Shown here: positions 55,225 through 64,000 of the stretch, in pieces | Layout: every line of letters starts with the position of its first letter | Position numbering within the stretch: the stretch's first letter is position 1 | Assembly: GCA_958299035.1 (NCBI GenBank) | Contig: CATQJL010000112.1 | Coordinates: forward strand, 64,883,117 to 64,947,116 | Direction: 5' to 3' | From: Cylicocyclus nassatus | Taxonomy: Eukaryota; Nematoda; Chromadorea; Rhabditida; Strongylidae | DNA length: 64,000 bases | Notes under the pieces: model-generated | The model's database searches: none | The model's input: the letters and a program-made list of their open reading frames with translations, nothing else | What the model was told of the DNA's origin: nothing | Made by a program: the position numbers and the translations under genes

Positions 55225-55700
55225 AGCAACTGTGTATTTTTGTCTTTTTAAGGAACGCCTAGAGCGCATGTATTAAATAAATAAATAAATAAACATCGAA
55301 CTGTTTTCCTATCAAACACTATGTGGATTCTAATACGAGATCTTATATAACCATATAAGGGCATTGTGGACACTGACTATCATACTCACTCATAGTGCAG
55401 CAGCAGCGCAGTACTGGTTGTTCGGTCTCTACATTCCGATCTGAAAAGGCTGAATTCAGGCTTGCACATCTATTCACTACTCCATCAGAATAGCTAGACT
55501 GAATTTACTGCCAAACAGGGTGTTTGAGCAGGCAGTTCTCAAAGTCTCAATCTTTCAGGAAGTCCTGATGAAGGCGGACGGAGCGCCAACGTTAGCTTGT
55601 CGCGCAATAAAGTCTTGCTGTTAACATTGGTCAACAACTTAATGACTGTGTTACAATTGAATCACAATGCCAAGGTTTATCGACAATCGAGCACAAAATA
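55225..55700. other. No gene; (AAAT)n at 55272-55292
   Basis: An ATAAATAAATAAATAAA run near 55275. The rest is the 3' flank of the peptide gene on the minus strand. A GATAAA at about 55677 could be its poly(A) signal. Confidence 0.45.
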
Positions 55701-55975
55701 TCACTTTCCACCTTTGAATTTCTTAAATATATCCACTCCTGTGCGAACGACCGTACCAACCGTACCGACAATCGGAACCACTTTTCCTGCTATCTTTCTG
55801 ATCTTTTCGATAACTCCGCATTCACCAACGTCCACAGCAGAGAGAATCTGTAAGCATTAAAGTAATGTACAGTCAGTAAGTCTAAGGAGTCAAATCGCAA
55901 ACTAAATCATGTCTTATTTGGTCAACCTACCACTAAGATGGTAAGTAACAAAAAGGTAAGGTTGAAAATTCTCAT
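55701..55975 (-). CDS. Small secreted cationic peptide, cecropin-like, two exons
   Basis: Exon 1 (55975-55931) encodes MRIFNLTFLLLTILV. An 83-bp GT-AG intron (GTAGGT...TGCTTACAG) follows. Exon 2 (55847-55701) encodes ILSAVDVGEC, then GVIEKIRKIAGKVVPIVGTV and GTVVRTGVDIFKKFKGGK, then TGA: 63 residues, phase 0 splice. Residues 1-19 or so form a textbook signal peptide. The remainder has about seven Lys and two Arg against one Glu and one Asp after the single Cys, an amphipathic N-terminal helix, a Gly-Lys-Val-Val-Pro hinge and a Gly/Val-rich second helix. This is the layout of cecropin-type antimicrobial peptides, though I see no direct sequence match to a named one. A trans-splice-type acceptor lies 22 nt before the ATG. 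Function is inferred only; it could also be another secreted effector. Confidence 0.8.
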
Positions 55976-55997
55976 TTGTCGAATTGACTTGAACTAC

Positions 55998-56006
55998 CTG
56001 GAAAAA
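55998..56006 (-). promoter_or_regulatory. Trans-splice acceptor of the peptide gene
   Basis: On the minus strand ATATTTTTCCAG, then a 22-nt leader and the ATG. A T-rich AG acceptor with no upstream coding exon suggests spliced-leader addition. Confidence 0.6.
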
Positions 56007-56105
56007 TATTTTGAGAAAGTAAGCGGTACGTAGAACGTTTGATAAAACGACGAACAGACAAGTCTTCGGCATAAGTGACAGAGAAACAAATGGGGTATGG
56101 GACTA

Positions 56106-56783
56106 CAGGGTGTCCAAAAAAATGTTTCGAACGTTTGATCGTTACTATCTCTCTTCCCAAGAAGTCTTTTGCCTTGCTTCAGGTACCGTTCTGTAGAGCT
56201 GGCTTCAACTTAGATGTGCATTATAAAACGAATCACCCATCTCTCTTCACTACTGTAGGATTACGGTAGAAACTTGAAACATATGGTGTCAATATGGAAA
56301 AAGCTGCCTTTTCAAAAATTTTCAAAATAATATGAAAACATGTGTAATAGGGTTTTTATGGACGCTGAGTTCAAAGCTAAACTATTCAAAAGATTACGAA
56401 GCTTTCTAAACGGTTTAATCGCACTTTTTAAGAACATTGAAAAAATGGCCGCTACCTCTTACTTGGCATAACTCGTCAATGAAGCATCATAACAAGTTGG
56501 GAACTTTACAGTTGTTATCAGCAACTCTAATTAGCCTAGTGTAAAAGTTTTCAGGCTGTTTTGTTTCTTTTTTGAGGCAAAATATGGCCTTTCATGGCTC
56601 AAAACCCTCCTTGAAGTTTCTACCGTAATCTTACAGTAATGAAGAAAGATGGGTGATTCGTCTTATAATGCAAATCTAAGTTGAAGCCAGCTCTACAAAA
56701 CAGTACCTGAAGCAAGGCAAAAGACTTCTTGGGAAGAGAGATATTAACGATCAAACGTTCGAAACATTTTTCTGGGACACCCT
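56106..56783. mobile_element. CAGGGTGTCC-type MITE, about 678 bp
   Basis: TA-CAGGGTGTCCAAAAAAATG at the left; CATTTTTCTGGGACACCCT-TA at the right. Arms of about 180 bp are inverted copies (left ACCCATCTCTCTTCACTAC, right GTAATGAAGAAAGATGGGT). Related to 34584-35231. It lies just upstream of the peptide gene. Confidence 0.8.
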
Positions 56784-57657
56784 TATATGTCGCCGAAAAT
56801 GGGAGGTCAATTTGGACATCTGCCACAAATACGCCTTTTAGTACATGCACAGGCTGATATCTGCTGCATCGTCGAAACCCTCCCACTTTCAGCGACATGC
56901 AGTCCTCTATAACAAATGATCTTCTGAGTGTAAGGGAAAACACGAGTTTGCAATAATCTTGATTTCTCTGCTATGTAATTCCTAGGCATTTGTAAGAGAC
57001 ACTATCGCAAATTATGTCAAAAATAAAACATCATAAAGTTGTGCAAAATATGTACAACTCTGTCATCAACTATTTCGCTTGTTCAACTGTAAATTCATCA
57101 GCTTCTTTTTTAGAACAAAAACATCGGTAATTGCCTTTTCAGCGAAGAAGCAAATAAAGCTTGCGTCCAATCAAGTTCTACAGAAAGTTCTCGGTTGCTA
57201 ATGTTTTCTCTTGACTCTGTAAAGCTATAGACTATTAATTGGGTTGTTTTTGAGCCACAGCAGACCGTAGCAACTTCTGGTCAATTTTTCCTAGACATGC
57301 TTATGCACAAAAGAAGGAATTTAACGAAATGGAAAAGAGGATGATCAGATAGCAATTGAAAGTTGGGAAGTTTCTAATATTGTCGTAATCTTTTCAATCG
57401 AGATGATTCCTCTATCAAAAGAGTTCCTAAAAGCAGTACACAAAGGATCCAAACCCATCTTCCTTATCTGCGATGTCGGACTATGGAAAAATTATAAGCG
57501 TTCAAAGGTCCAATTTTTGCAAACATTTTGCGCCACATCCTCAAGGACTAGTTGTTTAAAACACCTACTGTGTCTCCGATGAATGTGAGCACCCTTGAAA
57601 TCTGTACACTAAATAATCTTGCTAGTCATGCACTCCTAAGTTAGATCTTATAGCACA
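56784..57657. other. No recognised gene
   Basis: Short frames (56807-56989, minus) overlap the MITE edge. Nothing else. Confidence 0.35.
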
Positions 57658-58052
57658 CTAGTTCGCTTTCCCGGTCCAGCCCGGGCCAATGGTCACCTGC
57701 ACTGCGAGCCCCCCCCCCCCTTATATGTTATGAATGACTTACCTTGAGACATTCGTTTTGAAACCGCATCCTCGTGACTCTGAGGTAAAAATGAGCTTCA
57801 CCGCCCTCCTTTACGTGACCACGACAAAATGCTTGATTAAACATGATAAGCCTCCAGTTTCTTAGAAAAACGTAAACAAATCAATAAATCGATGAAAGAA
57901 CCCGGCGAACTTCAGTAAAAAGTATCCTAAAACAGTCGGAATCAAAAACATCTGTATGCAAAGTTTTAGCCCAATCGGTTGAGCGACGGGCGTTCTATAG
58001 CTCACATACCCTCTAAACAGACAATTTTTTAGTTTTATATATATATATATAG
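57658..58052 (-). mobile_element. Short Helitron, diverged copy
   Basis: On the minus strand it ends CCGGGAAAGCGAACTAG followed by T. The interior shares AATCAATAAATCGATG and AGTTTTAGCCCAATCGGTT-type words with the 476-bp copies, and the far end is a TA-rich AAAACT...TATATATA. A C run (57709-57720) interrupts it. Confidence 0.65.
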
Positions 58053-60509
58053 GGATCATGCATTAAGCTCCAGTGATTTCACAGATTTGAATGAATTATC
58101 TATCAATCTCCAACTAGTTGTTTGAGCCATTATTAACGATTGCCCGAACAGGAGAGAACGCCAATCCCGTGTCGTGTATGAAGCGATTACACCTTTGCCG
58201 CTTTAATTTCACGATTTTCCCCTAATCCCACCAACTGCGTAGGCTTTTTAATTGAAGCGCGTTTTTTTCAAAAGCCGAGACCCATTTGTTCTTTCGAACT
58301 CTAGCAAAGAGGAGAAAAGATGTTGAAGAGAACGTCGCTCCAATGATCACCCAAATGTCAGGATTTTTGCATTACATACAAGAACTTATAAACTCTGCAA
58401 ACTCTCAAAGTATTTACCTCGACTCTGCATGAAGCGAAGCTGCCTTGCTCACTAGGGGATCGTAAGGTCCACACATGAGTGCCTCGCTGCTGACCAAGAA
58501 ACAAAGCGCAGGGTTGTGAAAAGAAAGAATTTCATTGTTAACTTTGAAATTTATTATAAATGCACCTCTTCAAATAAAGGCTGGGGCAAGGATAACAGAA
58601 AAGAAAAGATCAACATTCCTGTTTTACCTATCACATAGTATTATTGTCGGCATTGTAAGCGGTTGCAAAATAGAGTAATACTATGTTGACTATAAAGGAT
58701 TCTGCTGAAGGCTTGCACCCGTGGCCACGAAAGGAATTGGGAAGGCAAGCCCTTCAGCATTTGAAGCGATAAATCAAGAGTGTGGACCGACACGGACACA
58801 ATCTTCTTTCTTACACTTATATAGCCCTGTATCAGTCACATGCGAGTACTTCTTTTAATCGCTTATATGTAATCAGCTTTGAAGATTTAGATAAAGAAAA
58901 TCTCTGGCAGATCTTGTAACAAAAAATAGGTTAACTCTTAAACCAATTTCGCAATTCGTGACTTGAATGTCCGTTGCTTGTGACCAATGTATCGAATAGC
59001 AATTTAACGATGCTTTCGGAGCTTTCGGATGATCCGCCAATCGACGTGGAGGAGGTCTTCGTTTAATCACACAACAATCATGAAATTACTCCAGTCGCAT
59101 TGCCTCAATTAAATCTTGCAATGTTCAAAATCGAATGGTATTTTCATGAATATGGTGCTGAAAATTATTTTTTACCAAAAATTAGATGTCAAAAAATCGT
59201 CAATGTCAACATTGTCAAAAAAAATTTTTCACATAAAGTATCGCTGCAAATACTCACTTCGCTCAAGGCTTGATGAATGAACGCCCGAAACTCAGTCCTC
59301 TCCAGAATTGGCTTTTCGATAACATGCTGTGTGAATTTATGTCTAAACATGTTAATGCAAGCCCACGCTATAATCATCGTGTATGATGCTTGTTTTGAAC
59401 TCACATCAAAGACGGTAAAAAATTTGGCTATTTGCTCTACAAAAGCGAGTACTAGCTTTCTTTTGTGCATAGCTTTCATTTCTTTGAGGCCATTAGATCA
59501 CATCATGCGTTTTTGTATGCTTCATGATTCAGAACTTCATTCTGCTCATCTTCATCTAAATATAATATTCGGTTATGGCAAACGTTTCTTCTTTCTTCAG
59601 CCAGATTTTTAACCGATTATGATTTCTGATGTAAATCGTTGATTTGATTACAATACTTTTATCCAAAAGAGCTAAGTGATGTTTTTCAGTGATGCAAAGC
59701 CAATTATCAGATCATCTGTTTAGTGTCATTGAGAATCATTTACAGCAAGCTCCTTAGCGATTGCTGATAGATTGCATCACAAATTTGCTTTGTCATCTTA
59801 GCCATTTTTGCTTCTCTACAGTATAGGACAAAATATTGTGTGCTTAAACACATTGATTGATTGTATTTTATTAGTCAGCTCCATGGCCTTAAATTCCAAA
59901 TGAAACAATAAGTGCTGATTACTGCAAACTCACTCAAATGCATAGATGCAAGTTTCTAAAAACTGTGGATAGGCGATGTGCATGTGCATTTTTTGCGGTA
60001 GCTCCACGATATATAATAAATGCAGTACTTTGTAAAATAACGAAAAAGCTTGTCTCTCCAATGCTCGTTGTTTCTATTCATAATACTTGCAAATTATAAA
60101 AACCGTATATTCCGAATAACAAAATTTTTGATGTTTTTGGTGCACTTAAATAGCCATCACATTTCGCCAAAAATGCTAAGGTAGTCGTATAGTACCTTGA
60201 CAGCTCACGGCAGTGCGATATGATACCGTTAGAATGCGTAAAAAATTGCTTTTCAGTTTAGGATTTGTTAAGTGTTGTGATCTTCTTCTTTCTGTGGATC
60301 CGGGACACGAATAGCATCAGTGCTTTATTGGCGTTTGGTACAAATGTCAGAAGCGAGGAATGAAGGAAGAATAAAGGATGAATATTACCGCAAGAGGAAG
60401 CTCTTATATAGCCTAAAGGATGATTGTAAACAAAAAAAGAGATATATACTATAGAGGTTCATTTACTACATTTACAAGCAACCTAGTGTCACTCTACAAC
60501 ATCTCCTTT
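58053..60509. other. Largest apparently unique stretch; one possible exon
   Basis: About 2.4 kb without recognised repeats. On the minus strand 58489-58418 is flanked by TTTCTTGGTCAG and GAG|GTAAATAC and reads QRGTHVWTLRSPSEQGSFAS then CRVE without a stop (72 nt). It may be an isolated exon, but no partner exons were found. The frame at 59277-59612 (+) is unsupported. Confidence 0.3.
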
Positions 60510-61262
60510 CTAATTAGTCAATTGTATCGTTTCTTCGAGGGTCGATCTTGAAACTGCATGGTGGTTGACGAGTCCTTTGCGAGCGGCACGAGCAGGACGC
60601 GAAGACATTCGACTAACGGATTCATCAGCGTCCCTTTTTTCGGTATTGGCCGCAGCATTATCAGGATTTGGCACAACATCAATGTGATTGGCGTCGGCGG
60701 CAGGAACATCAACGAACACGGCGGGAGTCGACTGTCTGGGGAGCTCAAAATCCGAAAAATTTAACTCTTCCAATAGCGTGCTGGTAGCATCGGAAACTTT
60801 CGAGGGCGTAGCTGATTGGCATGGCGATTCCATGTGAATCTTTCAACTTCTACGTTGTAGAGCGCGTCCAATCCTGCTTGTAAGATTCATGGGGTTCAAG
60901 TAGGATTGCTGGATTGCGGTAGTCGCGAGCATAGACAGCATGGATAACGAAGTGTTTTTTCTTGGCTCCGTGTCTGCGGATGTATTGAGCTTCCATCCCA
61001 GGATTCGTTCCGGGGAGTAGCTTGGTTTAACAGTCTAAGCGTCAGTGACCAAACGTGTAAGCGGAGTATTAATCCTTCGTCCGAGAAACATCTCAGCCGT
61101 GAAACGATTATCTGGCGAGGGCGGGAGGACGTACACCGATAGCAAAGTGATAACTTCGACAAGGCTTCAGAAAGGTTTTCTTCTCCCTTTAGCTTCATAA
61201 TTCCTCTCTTAAAAGTTCCAACGAAGCATTCAGCGAGTCGATTGTGGGTTGAACGGTGGCGT
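60510..61262 (-). pseudogene. Ty3/Gypsy-type integrase C-terminal remnant
   Basis: Minus strand: HRSTHNRLAECFVGTFKRG then IMKLKGEENLSEALSKL and LCYRCT, matching the end of a retroviral-type integrase core (the Glu in LAEC aligns with the catalytic Glu). In shifted frames it continues AEMFLGRRINTPLTRLV, then LYNVEVERFTWNRHANQLRP, the usual Gypsy C-terminal chromodomain-like tail, and an acidic end with SRPARAARKG (to 60510). At least three frame changes and a stop. The upstream integrase, RT and LTRs are absent; it is cut off near 61262. Confidence 0.82.
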
Positions 61263-61315
61263 CCTAACTTACATGACTATGAGGAAATGATCCAACAATG
61301 GTTGGTGAACCATCG

Positions 61316-61511
61316 ATGTAAATAAACAAATCGATAAATCGATTGAAGGGCCTAACAAATCGTTGCAATAAGTATCCTATCTTCTGCGCTGTACCTTATT
61401 TATAGGGGGACGAATTTTATCCCCACCGGTTCACACAAAAGAGAGTTTATAAACCACATACTTACAAACGAACAAATTTACAGAGAATCGGTTTTGTTTA
61501 TATATAATATA
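61316..61511 (-). mobile_element. Short Helitron, partial copy
   Basis: Matches the 5' 200 bp of the 476-bp family (AATCGATAAATCGATTGAAG, CATACTTACAAACGAAC, TTACAGAGA). The 3' half is missing, and the 5' tip runs into the next foldback. Confidence 0.65.
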
Positions 61512-61514
61512 TTA

Positions 61515-62418
61515 GTGTCGTTTTTTATTTGCTTGCTTGAACAAAGCAACCAGACTCAACCCAATAAAAGGTAATGGGTATTGTTCGATAGAGCAAAGCA
61601 AGCTCTACAAGATAACGTTTATAATTTTGCGCCAAGCTCGATACACGGATAGATCGAACCCAAAATCTGAAGATTTCCAAATGCCCATAAATCGAAAAAA
61701 ATCAAATCTTCGTCCAAATAATTTCTACGGACCTCCCACTCGCACACGTCAATACTTTCGATATCTGATATCCATATGTGCAGCTGCTGTACTTTTTCCT
61801 TGACTAGAAACTGAGAAAACGAAAATTTTCGTGTTTTTCTAAAAGCAATGCTGAGCCGTTCTTGCATATGTAATTCTATACTACAAGCTTAGTTAAGTAT
61901 TATAGATTCTCAGCCCATTCCGAGCAGTAGTTTTTGAGAAATGTCGAAATCAACTTTTTTCTTTTCAGTTTTAGTGCTAAAAGTGACATTTCTCAAAAAC
62001 TACAGCTCGGAATAGGCTGAAAATCTATAGTTATACTTACCTGGCTTGTAGTATAGAATCACATAAGCAAGAACGGCTCAGCATTGCTTTTAGAAAAATA
62101 TGGAAATTTTCGTTTTCTCAGTTTCTAGTCAAGGAAAAAGTACAGCAGCTGCACATATGGATATCAGATATCGAAAGTATTCACGTGTGCGAGTGGAGGT
62201 CCGTAGAAATTTTTTGGACGAGGATCTGATTTTTTTTCGATTTTTTGGGCATTTGAAAATCTTCAGATTTTGAGTTCGATCTATCCGTGGATCGAGCTTG
62301 GCGCATAATCATGGACGCCTTCTTGTAGAGCTTGTTTTGCTCTATCGAACAATACCTATTACCTTTTATTGGGTTAAGTCTGGTTGCTTTGTTCAAGCAA
62401 GCAAATAAAAAACGACAT
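61515..62418. mobile_element. Foldback element, about 904 bp, TA-flanked
   Basis: Near-perfect inverted arms of about 440 bp around a centre near 61967. The tip is GTGTCGTTTTTTATTTGC on the left and GCAAATAAAAAACGACAT on the right, each next to TA. Matching pairs run throughout (AAGCAATGCTGAGCCGTTC / GAACGGCTCAGCATTGCTT). Only a short unpaired centre. The frames 61537-61803 and 62181-62396 are the same arm read twice. TA target suggests the Tc1/mariner type. Confidence 0.85.
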
Positions 62419-62659
62419 TATTTTCTTGACAACCTAATAGATTATGATTGATTTTAAAACGTGGGTTTCCTTTCGACCGTTTTGCCAGCGCTATTGATTT
62501 ATCTATTTCGAAACGTGCTGTGTGAATGGGTTTTTTAATTACACTGAATGGTGATTCTGGAGTTGCTCTCAGCTCGTCCCCTTTCCCCTTCGCACGCGAT
62601 TTCTTGTGGACTTAGTGAAGAAGTGAAAAAAGTGAACTTCTGCCAACTTTCCTGTTTTA

Positions 62660-63325
62660 CCCACAAAGATCTCCTAGAGAATGTGATTGCTGGGAATGAA
62701 AGCTGGATTTCTACGATAATGTGAAGAGGCGTGCCTTTTGCCTACCACGAGAAGAACAGCCGAAAATGGAACGCAGCCACCGCAAAGTTATGCTTTGCTG
62801 CTGGTTTGATTCGAGGGATGGTCTACTATGAGCGAGCTATACCGTTACCTCTATCCTGTACACACACAGCTTGAAATATTGTAGCCGCAATTCGAGAAAA
62901 AAGCCGGAAACTTGCAGCCATGTACTTACTTCACGACAACGCCGTGGCTCATCGAGCTTCAGCAACCCAGTAAAAATTAGCCGAATCAGAATGGCAGGTG
63001 CTTTCCTTATCCATGCATAGCCCCGATCTCTCGCCCTGCGATTACAAGCTGTTTTGTCCGCTGAAGCAGTTCCTAAATGGGGAACGGTTCAAAAAAAAGA
63101 AAGAAAAAGAATGTCAAAATCGCTTTGACGACTTTTCTGCGCCAGCCATTCGACTTCTGGAGAAATGGCGCCGAAGAACTGCCCGACAGACGGGCAAAAG
63201 ATTACTGAAATCCACGGTGATTATCTCCATTGAGGTTGGTCTTGTAATAAAAATATAAGCGATTGAAGTTTTGATACAAAATTTTGATTGAAATTTTCAT
63301 ACAAACCTTCGGAACAACCTAGCAA
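62660..63325 (+). pseudogene. Mariner transposase remnant
   Basis: Plus strand: ENVIAGNESWI (the usual mariner GDE reads GNE here, so a catalytic Asp is replaced), a stop, then the RGMVYYE block, LLHDNAVAHRASATQ (catalytic Asp in HDNA) and HSPDLSPCDYKLFCPLKQFL then NGERF (catalytic Asp in CDY, DD34D spacing type). Several stops and shifts. The right end AACCTTCGGAACAACCTA near 63325 matches a mariner TIR. The N-terminal helix-turn-helix and the left TIR are not visible. Inactive. Confidence 0.85.
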
Positions 63326-63339
63326 TTCTCATCGACACG

Positions 63340-63594
63340 TTGCGTTGCCACTATAGTATAATACATCTGAATCCAGCTTTCCGAGCTGATTCCCAAGCTT
63401 TTTACAGGTTTCCAAAGCAGCAGTTTATCTTAAATGCTTTACGTACGACGTATCAATCATGTGAAGATCAGTACGTAGACGAAACCGGTAGGCATGTAGC
63501 GATCAACGAGCAATTAGACATCCCTCACTATCGAACATATTTACAACTAGGGAGCTCAGCGCCGGCAATGTCACTCTTCCAGCGCAGCTATTAG
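63340..63594 (+). pseudogene. Penelope-like GIY-YIG fragment
   Basis: The frame contains TYQSCEDQYVDETGRHVA followed by INEQLD, which corresponds to the C..C..xYIGETGRxLxxRxNEHL block of Penelope-like endonucleases with several substitutions. No RT nearby. The 84-codon frame ends at 63594. Confidence 0.55.
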
Positions 63595-63649
63595 AGGGTT
63601 GTGCATTATACTTGGGTCCGAATCGAGTAAAAATTTGATCATTCATAAA

Positions 63650-63835
63650 ACATTCGAATATATTTGTTAAGTTTTCCCATTTTCGAAAATAACTTGAAAC
63701 TCAAATATTCAAAAAACGGGTTTCGAATAAAATTCGAAACTCGAATAATCAAAAAACAGGGTTTTGAATAGATTTTATTCGAATGTTTTCTCGAATTCGT
63801 ATTCGAATAAAGATCGTATTCAAATTATTCGAGTT
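63650..63835. repeat. TTCGAAT-rich simple repeat
   Basis: Repeated ATTCGAA, TTCGAAT and CAAAAAAC.GGGTTT words with a period near 50 bp; no gene. The last 165 bases of the window show nothing recognised. Confidence 0.6.
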
Positions 63836-64000
63836 TGTATTAGAACCAACTGCTGAGTATCAAGCTCGCCTCGTGTGCGTTTTTCCGCAGAACTCGATAA
63901 TGCATCTTTTTCCAGCCGTGATCATCTTTGAACTGTATGGAAACTCGCATTCCTTCAACTGCTTGCGACAGTAAAAAGATAGATGTGGATTTTGATTGAT

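Noticed and set aside
59189..59612. Opposing frames of 96 and 111 codons
   Set aside because: Hydrophobic, Cys-rich and AT-driven; no signal for translation start, splicing or any family.
62426..62440. TTGACAACCTAATA taken as the left TIR of the mariner remnant
   Set aside because: It lies just outside the 0.9-kb foldback and does not pair with the AACAACCTA right end in the expected inverted orientation; probably the right end of an older, unrelated mariner piece.

Overview
The window is eukaryotic and looks like a transposon-rich stretch of a clade V (rhabditid/strongylid, hookworm-like) nematode genome. The evidence is an almost complete copy of the nematode SL1 spliced leader inside an LTR, small GT-AG introns, trans-splice-type acceptors just upstream of start codons, and an eight-exon gene whose spliced product reads as a nematode TFB1M. 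No species can be named from the sequence alone. Most long open frames are not genes; they lie in repeats, and many appear twice because of a very large inverted repeat.

Host genes that can be supported: a tRNA-Leu(CAG) (848-930, +); the mitochondrial rRNA dimethyladenosine transferase TFB1M (8867-13748, -, eight exons, 364 codons); and a two-exon gene for a 63-residue secreted, strongly cationic, cecropin-like peptide (55701-55975, -). Weaker host-like remnants are a two-exon fragment with one in-frame stop at 50088-50349, coding-like blocks at 14929-15296, and isolated possible exons near 19.5 kb and 58.4 kb.

Mobile DNA, left to right. A mariner-type MITE (1050-1948). A complete but coding-defective BEL/Pao-type LTR element (2305-6621, 5-bp TSD GGTCA) whose two LTRs carry the SL1 sequence. 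A Tc1-like foldback with IR/DR ends (7171-8722). TTAA-flanked foldbacks (11785-12208 and 23226-23589). A 2.2-kb Helitron (16590-18819). A second BEL/Pao remnant with its 5' LTR and tRNA-Gly primer site (about 24720-26165). Several copies of a 0.48-kb Helitron. A near-identical inverted repeat of about 7 kb per arm (27229-34061 and 34917-42252, spacer about 0.86 kb) that carries nested MITEs and, in one arm only, a hAT-type MITE.

The right part holds a Penelope-like retroelement with a GIY-YIG endonuclease encoded upstream of the reverse transcriptase and a CxC linker, which is the Naiad arrangement (44943-47701, -). It also has a 176-bp tandem repeat (49197-49858), a 1.08-kb segmental duplication (43529-44609 and 51182-52261), fragments of other Penelope-like elements (52957-54250, 63340-63594), a Ty3/Gypsy integrase remnant (60510-61262), a 0.9-kb perfect-style foldback (61515-62418) and a mariner transposase pseudogene (about 62660-63325).

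Most noteworthy: the SL1 copy embedded in an LTR next to its poly(A) signal, the permuted Penelope-like element, the small secreted peptide gene, and the giant palindrome, whose junctions suggest that its spacer has been inverted by recombination between the arms.
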